Source: Metridium senile (Eukaryota; Cnidaria; Anthozoa; Actiniaria; Metridiidae). From it: DNA of 64,000 bases. Shown here in pieces: positions 1 through 64,000 of this stretch (positions within the stretch are counted from its first letter, which is position 1; each line of letters starts with the position of its first letter). The notes below the pieces were generated by a model that saw only the letters and a program-made list of their open reading frames with translations, had not been told where the DNA came from and made no database searches. The DNA is taken from assembly GCA_949775045.1 (NCBI GenBank), contig OX459101.1, positions 19,814,316 through 19,878,315 of the forward strand. The letters run 5' to 3'. A program made the position numbers and the translations under genes.

Positions 1-194
1 TGATTAATTGATTGATTGATTTAAATCTGTATGAGATTTACAAACCTCGTCACGGACGTGATTTCGTTTGTAAATTATTTATAATTATTTATAATGAAAT
101 TTGTAACACCGTAAAAAAATTACTGACACAAAGGGCTAAAGCTCGAAACTTTACAAATTTCATTATACTACCTATAATTATTTATATTACTTAC

Positions 195-55685
<55,491 letters not shown>

Positions 55686-55789
55686 ATTTTCCTGAAGTAA
55701 AAATAATTATAATACTACAGTTAGTTTTGTGTGATAGGCAGTTATAAACATTACACAATAGAAATATATGGTCCTTTGATAGGTCGTGC

Positions 55790-56090
55790 ATGAAAAATGA
55801 CTATTTAGTTTGTACTATACTAGTTGATAGAGAACAAAAGAAAACAATGCGTTTAGAGTCTACTACTAACTATTACATTGAATACAGTGATTTTCCCTCG
55901 CCCGTGCAAGATAAATGACTATTTAGTTTGTACTAGTTGATAAAGAACAAAAGAAAACAATGCGTTTAGAGTCTACTACTAACTATTACATTGACTACAG
56001 TGATTTTCCTTCGCCCGTGCAAGAAAAATGACCATTTAGTTTGTACTAGTTGATAAAGAACAAAAGAAAATTAACAATGCGTTTAGAGTC
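55790..56090. repeat. 113-bp minisatellite, left part of a split array
   Basis: Two to three units (gactatttagtttgtact ... gtgattttcc) upstream of the RTK start. The array continues at 58395-58610 after the inserted element. Confidence 0.8.
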
Positions 56091-56963
56091 CTGTACAGGC
56101 CCGCAAATGAACCCAGGCCCGCAAATGATCCCAGGCCCGCAAATGAACCCAGAACCGTCCCGCAAATGATCCCAGGCCCGCAAATGAACCCAGAACCGGC
56201 CCGCAAATGAACCCAAGTAAAAATGGAATCTGGACTGAAAGGACTAAAGAATTAAAAAAAAAAACACGACAACAAAATTATTATAGATATATATATGATA
56301 AATATTGTCAATATTCATTAAATAAGTAAGACAAAAAAGAACAGTTCGGGCTTTCCAACTAGACTCTATCGATCGATTGTTGCACGTTGATATGAAGCTT
56401 TGACTAATATGATCTTTACTGAGTCTACGGGTTTCTAATTGGATCAAAGAAACCTCAAACGAACAGAAAAATGCTAATTTCAACGTATTCATATATCAGA
56501 GTTTTGATATAGACAAGTTAAAACTTATGATATAGTATGTTGTGAAATTATATTAAAAATTGCAATGTTGAATGTTTTCGTCGGTCTGGAAAATTTTAAC
56601 TATGGTCCAATTACTTGATTGTAACTTACATGTTAATTTCCGGTAAACTACACTTATCATTTCACAACGTAACGGTAGATATTTATAAATCGAATAAAAC
56701 TACTTTTCACAGAAGCAGTTAATGTGCCGATTTTATGCCTTTTTGACTAACGATGAATCTATATGCATGTGTTCAGACTGTTTAGTGAATTGTTTTGGTC
56801 GGTGTTGCAAAACACTTTACCTGGCCATTTAATCGGTCGTATGAAATATAAACCCGGTGAATCGCCATAACAAAGAATACTCGCTCATACATGACAGGCT
56901 AGGCGTGTTCAGTTGGGTCTTCAATTTGTTCGTTCTGTTGTAACTCTGGTTTTATCGACTGCT

Positions 56964-57125
56964 ATGAAATCATTTATAATACTTGTAATATTGTTGTTTG
57001 TTTACACCGCAAACACAGCCAACAATGAAAAGGAAAAAGAAAAGAAACAACTAAGATACCGGCTGACTTTATCAAACCTAAACACTTTAGAACAATTAAA
57101 ATATGATCGATCAAATCATTATTAA
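56964..57125 (+). CDS. Possible 53-aa secreted peptide (hypothetical)
   Basis: Starts MKSFIILVILLFVYTANT, which looks like a signal peptide, followed by a Lys/Glu-rich stretch (NNEKEKEKKQLRY). No known family. It lies wholly inside the non-autonomous element, and its 3' end overlaps an inverted-repeat arm, which argues for chance. Low confidence. Confidence 0.2.
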   Translation: MKSFIILVILLFVYTANTANNEKEKEKKQLRYRLTLSNLNTLEQLKYDRSNHY

Positions 57126-57640
57126 GTTAATAGAGGGAACTTTCAAATCTAGCTATATCTAAATGGAAACTAGCGAGTATATAGAGGATATTACATGGGC
57201 GCGCGGAGATATGAATTTTATCTTCAAATGTTGAAAAGATATCGCACGAGTGAGCGCAGCGAACGAGTGGGATATCTTTTCAACACGAGAAGATAAAATT
57301 CATCCAAGCGCACATGTAATATTCTGTTTATTATATAACAGATTGAAACAAATCAAAAAAATATTTCATTACCAAACAATGGTTTCACACATGTGTGATA
57401 TCAATAATATCTTCATGACTAGGATAGGCTTTTATCTAGTTGATATCACTCGGTATACCACTGTATGTTATATAATAAAAACTAGTATAGGCTGCGTCGG
57501 TGTTTGATATACTATATCAAACACCGATGCAGCCTATACTAGTTTACTCGCTAGTTCAAGTTCCATTTAGATATAGCTAGATTTGATAGTTCCCTCTATT
57601 AACTATTATTTGATCGATCATATTTTAATCGTTTAGTAAA
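57108..57640. repeat. Nested palindromes inside the 2.3-kb element
   Basis: Outer arms carry tagatatagctagattt-type sequence (57130-57180 against 57543-57636). An inner palindrome at 57188-57325 is centred on cgcacgagtgagcgcagcga. A third at 57480-57545 has arms ataggctgcgtcggtgtttg and complement. Confidence 0.65.
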
Positions 57641-58394
57641 CGATAGGTAATATTAAAATACCGTAAAAAATGTTAATTTTATAATTTTATATAGTTTAAA
57701 CCATAGTTCCTACTTTGTATTGTATGTACGTTAAAGTTTTGATTTCATTTTAAAGATAATAAAAAATCTTATAAGTCTGTACTAGTTAGCCGCTGTAAAT
57801 ATAGCATAAGAAAATGTTCGTACTCGGCTTAGAACTGGCTAGCTCGTTTACATGTTGACATTGTTATTCACATGTTATTCATTAATTCTTTCGTCACGTA
57901 TTTGCTAAAGTTAGAATATGTTCATAAAATCATAAACAATTACGTTTTTAAAATAGTTACATTTTCAAATACAGTGAACTATAATGAACCAGTTTAATAA
58001 GCTAGTTCATGTTGATACATTTTATCCGCTTGAATAATAAAATAATAATATGGCACATATGGCTATATCGTTTAATAATAACATTTTATATTATTCAATA
58101 AAGACTTTTAATAAACAATTCTAAACTTATATATAGCCCTCACTTGGTTGCTTATTTTTGTCTTACTTATTTAATGAATATTGACAATATTTATCATATA
58201 TCATAATAATTTTTTTGTCGTGATTTTTTTTTTTTTATTCCTTATTCCTTTTCAGATTCCATTTTTACTTGGGTTCATTTGCGGGCCGGTTCTGGGTTCA
58301 TTTGCGGGCCTGGGATCATTTGCGGGACGGTTCTGGGTTCATTTGCGGGCCTGGGATCATTTGCGGGCCTGGGTTCATTTGCGGGCCTGTACAG

Positions 58395-58610
58395 TCCACT
58401 ACTAACTATTACATTGACTACAGTCACTGTGATTTTCCTTCGCCTGTGCAAGAAAAATGACTATTTAGTTTGTACTAGTTGATAAAGAACACAAGAAAAC
58501 AATGCGTTTAGAGTCTACTACTAACTATTACATTGACTGCAGTGATTTTCCTTTGCCCATGCTAGAAAAATGACTATTTAGTTTGTACTATACTAGTTGA
58601 TAAATAATGT
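58395..58610. repeat. 113-bp minisatellite, right part of the split array
   Basis: About two further units, in the same orientation as 55790-56090. Confidence 0.8.
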
Positions 58611-59750
58611 TTATTTATATATAGCGCTCGTATCCAGATGTCCAAGGCGCCGTACAACTATACTTATCTATATATAAAGAACAGACAATGTACATTGTTT
58701 AGAACAACAAAAGCAAAATCCACCAAACTTGGTTAATTTTTTTTTGCAATTTATCAGGGAACAGGTTTCAACATAGTGAGTCATGTTCATTAAATTTGAT
58801 GTTTCCATGGTAACCGTTTTGTGGAAGGTAGGTTTTAGAAATTTCATTGATTTCGGTTTTTTCAATGTATTTTCAAGGTTTTCTGGTTTCGCTTCTAGTT
58901 TTCTGACAAATTCACAACATCTAATCACAGTAGATTCACATTTGGTAAATTAAAGGTAATTTATGCTAATTGGATAAATTAATTAATTTTAAATGGTCAA
59001 AATCCAAGATGGCGAACAAACGTTTAGCACATCTCATTCATCACTCGAATCTCAGTAGAACCTGGTATTATTGGATTCTAAAACAATCTATCAAAGATAA
59101 TTAAACATTTGAGCATTTGATCTCCAGGGTTTATTATATTTTTATATTTACGATAAGACGTATTGTGATTGAAACATCGAGCTCTTCACTTCCTTTACCT
59201 TTGTAATGCCCTGGTAAATAGCTCACCGTTTAACATTGTTAAAAGAATAGCATTGACTTCATGCAAGAATCAGACACCCAAATATGCTTATTGGTGATTG
59301 TTAAATACTGTCAGTCAAACTACGTTGGCAAATGTTTGTTTTCAAAGATTGTGTAAACAAAGCTTGGCATAGGCCGACCCCCTCATTTTGAACTCTGCAG
59401 GGTTTCCAAATTATTCCACTCTATTGACTATCCAATTATATGCTTGATCATGAAAGTGAAACTTGTTTATATAGCAAAGTATTCCCTTGAGTCACTGAAA
59501 TACTACATAGTCGCTAATACTACATCATTGTTTAGCTTTCTCCACTTTAACCTTATTTCTTTGTTGTTGTTATCATGTCTTCATTTCTATAAAGGCTCTT
59601 GATTATTTTGCTTCATCAATATTATGGTTAACATCAAAACTATTTGAAGAACACAACTGAGCATAAACAAATTAAAAACAAAGACTTGAAAACACATTTT
59701 TGTAGATTAAGATATATTTTTAGATATTATAGCAATTTTTAGCTGGAAAT
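58611..59750. other. Intergenic stretch without a supported gene
   Basis: AT-rich sequence with only short chance ORFs. It begins with tttatttatatatagcgctc, similar to ends of dispersed repeats. Confidence 0.55.
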
Positions 59751-60096
59751 TAGTCTTTATTCATGTATACGCATTCAATTCTTGTTAATATGTATATGAG
59801 CTTGTTTCTATTTCACTATTGTAAAGCTTCATATAGGGCTATATGTACTGCATTATGTTAGCTTTAAACACTTTCTTATTAAATATCGATTTTGTTCGAT
59901 ACTGCCCTTCGTGTGTTGCTACTTAGTCTTTATTCATGTATACGCATTCAATTCTTGTTAATATGTATATGAGCTTGTTTCTATTTCACTATTGTAAAGC
60001 TTCATATAGGGCTATATGTACTGCATTATGTTAGCTTTAAACACTTTCTTATTAAATATCGATTTTGTTCGATACTGCCCTTCGTGTGTTGCTACT
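59751..60096. repeat. Perfect-looking 173-bp tandem duplication
   Basis: The two copies start at 59751 and 59924 (tagtctttattcatgtatac ...) and look the same throughout. No coding signal. Confidence 0.88.
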
Positions 60097-60142
60097 TATA
60101 CGTACTAGTATTGATACTAAATAGTTATTAATAGTTGTTAAT

Positions 60143-60194
60143 AGTTGGTTGGTTGGTTGGTTGGTTGGTTGGTTGGTTGGTTGGTTGGTTGGTT
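60143..60194. repeat. (GGTT)13 microsatellite
   Basis: A tail of GGTT units directly beside the LINE 3' fragment, as expected for a LINE with a simple-repeat 3' tail on the minus strand. Confidence 0.85.
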
Positions 60195-60197
60195 GAT

Positions 60198-60395
60198 TTA
60201 TTTATTTAAAGGCAACAAAGCTGAAATATAACGGATATTGGCAGGTAGGGAATTCCATGTTTTTGCCCCGTTGGAGCGAAACGAAGATTGGTACTTAGAA
60301 GTTCTTGCTAACGGTAAACGAAGCAGATCTTTGTTTCTAGTATTGTAATGATGGAATTGACTAGAAAACCGGAATTCATTTAATAGGTATGCCAT
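60198..60395 (-). pseudogene. LINE reverse transcriptase C-terminal fragment
   Basis: Minus strand reads HHYNTRNKDLLRLPLART, then SFRSNGAKTWNSLPANIR. This is the conserved end of many CR1/L2-like non-LTR ORF2 proteins. The upstream part is missing (5' truncated) and the GGTT tail follows. Confidence 0.75.
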
Positions 60396-61066
60396 GGCGG
60401 GGCTAGATTATTTAGGCATTTAAATACCTATATTCGCACAAAGCCGGAAAAGAATTTGTTTCAAGCCTTTCGAATCACGCCAAAAATTGATGTATAATTA
60501 TGTTCTAATTTACACATTTTTAAACTTAAAAGTTTAACAAAACTGCGAAAAATCATAGCTGAGGAATTTATGTTTTCTTTTGTTTACTTCTGAATAGTAA
60601 GAATGACTGAATTAATTTCAAATTTGCATATTTTATTTTTATTTTTATTTATTTTATTTACAAGATTCGCCACTATGCAGGGATAAAGCCACATAGAATA
60701 TCTCCAGTAACGGGTTCCCAAATTCCAGTGTACGTATAAGAGTGAGATTTTCAATATGGTTGGAATGCGAAAAACTCTGCCAATTTGACTGATATAAACA
60801 AGCAATTTAACTGATCGATCATGAAAGAAGGTGTTTTCTTGGTGATTCTGTAAATTTTCACATCAATTTTCATAATTTGTTGTGCCTGTTATTCTTTTAA
60901 TATATATATTGTTCCTTGTGCTTCATTACATGTTGTTACAAACTGACTATTATATGTTATTTGACATATTTTCCTTGATTTCTAGATGAGTGTTTAGCAC
61001 CTTGTTATGGATATCTAAGAGTATTGACTTAATTTGTAATTATTTGAACATTAACGGTTTTGGGCT
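60396..61066. other. Intergenic stretch without a supported gene
   Basis: AT-rich sequence, only short chance ORFs on either strand. Confidence 0.55.
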
Positions 61067-62105
61067 TGTACTATAAGGGTCACGATAAAAAGCTGAAACT
61101 GAAACGACTGAAACGGCTGAAAGCTAAAACAGCTGAAACAGCTGAAATACCACAAATGTTTTACATTTTTTTTTTTTCAAAATATCATAAACACGAAGTA
61201 GTTTGCCAATTTCCGGCTTCCTATATGATCGTTTTAAAAATTATATAATTCAGTTATTCAGCTCTCTTCACCGACATGATTTATACTATAAATCACACAA
61301 ATATCGACTATCAACTATCGTTATCAAATGTTAATGTTATTTAGGTGAAATGGTTGTATATGTTGAGGTTGCTGTATGGCGTGTAAGCATCTACAGCTCA
61401 TTTAGATTATAGTTAGCCTTCACATACAAAATGTTTTACTCGTATAATTATTCGCTAACTTTAAAATGATTATATTTTTGTTTGATTAAAGTTCTCCCTA
61501 TTTTGTCGCCATATGCGACATCCAAATAGCTAAAAACGCAGAATAAGTACAAAAGCAATCTTTTTTTAATCATATATACGCAAGTAATCTTGTACAAATT
61601 TTTGAAGAAAACAGCGCGCGGAGTTTTCTTTCATGTAACAACTGATGAAGGCCACTTTATTTCACTAATCACTAATTCACTAATATAAGAGTGTGAAACA
61701 ATCTATTAACAAGAAAAGAAGAGAGGTAAGCATTTCAATAAAGATCTGAAATGAGCATGACGTTGACCTTTCATGTCAAACCTCGCGCGTAAGTTATAAA
61801 CAGCTCTGAAAAGCAAACATCATTTTTAACGGATGGACAATTTGTGGATATACAGCATATGAAAAGCATGATACTCGGGGACATGTTTGTATACTATTTA
61901 TATACTGCTTATTATATGCAAGTTATTTATATTTGCTTATTTATATGCAAATTTATATACTGCTTGTTTTATAATTATACTAATTATTTAAAAAATGTAA
62001 AAAATGTGCAGTATTTCAGCTGTTTCAGCAGTTTCAGCTCTTTCAGCTCTTTCAGCTTTCAGCCGTTTCAGTTTCAGCTTTTTATCGCGACCCCTCGTTA
62101 TATGT
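61067..62105. mobile_element. Inverted-repeat element with (CTGAAA)n ends
   Basis: The left arm (gataaaaagctgaaactgaa ... gctgaaacagctgaaat) is complementary to the right arm (atttcagctgtttcagcag ... gtttcagctttttatc). The centre of about 0.8 kb has no ORF. A second small palindrome (cgttatatgtactataacg) follows. Confidence 0.65.
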
Positions 62106-62576
62106 ACTATAACGAGATACAAAGATACAAGCATATCAGATTTCAAAGCTGAAATACGATCCATGACAATGTCACGGTATTTATTAGGCATTTGCAATGT
62201 TTTGACGTTCTGTTTGACGTTTTTTATATCGTTGTATCTCGTTATAGTGCGATCCGTAAAACTCTTTGTCAAGATAGAAGTGCTGTTTATTTTTTAATAC
62301 TCTTTTTTTTTTCAATAGTTGTTTTCTATATTTTCGTTACATTTTGATATCCTTTGATTTATGCCCAGAGCTGTAATCAGTCAGAGTAACTAACCGTAAA
62401 AAAAACACACACACACGTGAGGGAATTATTTTATACAATAACAAAACACTTATCTTCTCCAATCTCGCAGAAAATGTCTGAGCCTGTCTATTGTATCATG
62501 CGAAATTCTTTGTATCATCGTTGAGAAAACAATATCTTATCCGGACGTATAGAGTGCTTACACTATTTCCATGAAA

Positions 62577-62790
62577 TAGAATCTAAATAGTTTCTAACTA
62601 ATAGTTTTTATTTAGTGACTATTAGTCACTATCACTCAACTGGAACAGCTTTAGTAACAATACACAAGGGAAATCAAACACTCAAAACCATAGAAAGTTA
62701 ATACTTTATTCATTGTGTATTGTTACTAAAGCTGTTTTAGTTGAATGATAGTGACTAATAGTCACTGAAATAAAAACTATTAGTTAGTAA
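62577..62790. mobile_element. Foldback MITE
   Basis: The arms ctaactaatagtttttattt and gtgactattagtcactatca have near-perfect complements about 120 bp downstream. Confidence 0.7.
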
Positions 62791-64000
62791 CATCAAACTT
62801 ACTCACCTATCTCTAGGCCAAATATAAAGAAAATCGATTTTTTTTTCGCTGTTGCATGCCGGACCTCGGTACCTCGGTAATAGTGGACAGTAGATCTTAA
62901 AAACTCAGCTTTTCTGTTCTTAGTCGAATTGATAATTGTTTTTCTTACTTCCTAGTGCAATAATATCAACTTATTTAGTGTATTTTGCTAGAAAATGAGC
63001 TTATTCATTCTTCAACAGCTCTCAGCGACGTGACATCATGCGGAAGTTACCTGCTTTTACAGTACTTACGATTATTACAACCTTTAATTCTTTCATCGAA
63101 ACTTCATTTTTCTCGATTCTGCTTTGTCAGCTCTAGCGCTTCGTTGCTAAATTGGAGCTCTTGAGTCGATTTTGAGCAGTTTTTATGCTTTGGAAAGATC
63201 ACAGAGCGAAAATTCTGGCAAACTGAGCGAGTACCAAACTGCGTTTGCTTTGCTTGTTTTCGACAAAGCTGGCCAAAAGGTCGAAATGCTTGAATAGACA
63301 CTAAATTCACAAAGGTTTTAATTGTACCGATGTCCCAAGGGACTAGACTTTTCTGTCACTCGTTCACATGGAAATATTTCATAATCTATTACGGAAACCA
63401 CTTTGTTATTAGCAGAAATAATAGTCTCCATACGTGTATATATTCAGTTTATTTGGGTACCATCAATTGAAAAATTGGGGAACGTTAATTATAAGTTTTT
63501 GCATAACAATCCGAATTCGATGTGTGATTTTTTCATGATAATTTTTGCTTGGCCAAAACCGTTTCTACTATAGATCTAGCATATTATATATAGACTTAGG
63601 CCCCATTCGCACTAGCCTGTCAAAGTTTGTTTGGCTCAGCCAAAATTCATACCAAAGTTTATCTCAACCAAATTTTGGATTGTAAACTGTATGCGCACTA
63701 TGATATTAGGCTGATCGCAAACGTCAACCAAGTGTCACTTGATAGGTTCATTTAAGCGTCTCATTTTGGAGCAGATTCAGCTATTTGACTACAGTATCAA
63801 TTGTTACTGAAAAATAGAACATTTCCCCGTACAAATCACGATAATACCACGGATTCATCTCTGTTCGATTGATCGAGTGTGTGTTTTTTGTTGACTTTGA
63901 AAACACACGTTGAAGTGATAATTACCCAACCTGTCAAAATTGACATTTTTACAAAGTTTGGACGAATTTAGAGCAGGACAACGGCGTATTTGAAGTTTGG
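62791..64000. other. Intergenic stretch without a supported gene
   Basis: One 68-codon minus-strand ORF (63104-63310) matches no family I know and has no splice or start context. An imperfect inverted repeat lies near 63605-63735. Confidence 0.5.

Larger units (their letters stand above)
56091..58394. mobile_element. 2.3-kb inverted-repeat element with GGCCCGCAAATGA subrepeats
   Basis: The terminal arms (56091-56337 and 58152-58394) are complementary. They start and end in ctgtacag, with about seven copies of cccgcaaatgaaccca or its gatccca variant. The element interrupts the minisatellite. It contains nested palindromes (57108-57640 and 57188-57325) and no transposase ORF, so it is non-autonomous. 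Confidence 0.8.

Noticed and set aside
63104..63310. 68-codon minus-strand ORF
   Set aside because: No recognisable family, no splice flanks; length is within chance for AT-rich DNA.

Overview
The window is animal (metazoan) DNA and most likely comes from an early-branching animal such as an anthozoan cnidarian. It is AT-rich. Its small exons have GT-AG borders and long introns packed with palindromic MITE-like elements, microsatellites, LINE scraps and one intact BEL/Pao retrotransposon. The species is inferred from genome texture, not proven.

One gene dominates: a minus-strand receptor tyrosine kinase (RTK). It runs from a signal-peptide exon at 55640-55685 to the last kinase exon at 195-294, and its 3' end lies beyond position 1. 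I could chain 40 coding exons with matching splice phases (8,144 nt, about 2,714 residues). From the N terminus the order is: signal peptide, Ser/Thr micro-exon, eight CUB domains alternating with seven Ig domains, four Ser/Thr/Pro micro-exons, a SEA-like Cys-containing domain, Ig, SEA, FN3, Ig, SEA, FN3, transmembrane helix, tyrosine kinase. All extracellular exon groups are phase 1-1, so modules can be duplicated or skipped without breaking the frame.

The centre (about 24.1-45.9 kb) is a tandem array of roughly 3-kb cassettes, each with one CUB exon (always 351 bp) and one Ig exon (264 or 267 bp). Introns are copied along with exons, two neighbouring cassettes are almost identical, and a relic cassette that lost its Ig exon sits at the N-terminal edge. 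This array is the most striking feature of the window: a very large RTK whose ligand-facing part is still expanding.

A 6,640-bp BEL/Pao element (47369-54008) with 163-bp LTRs that look identical and an uninterrupted 1,994-codon gag-pol ORF sits antisense in the intron after the first micro-exon. It inserted inside the 5' splice site, and its 5-bp target duplication regenerates the donor. Upstream of the RTK (55.7-64 kb) I see no convincing gene. That stretch holds a minisatellite split by a 2.3-kb inverted-repeat element, a 173-bp tandem duplication, a LINE 3' fragment and further foldback elements.
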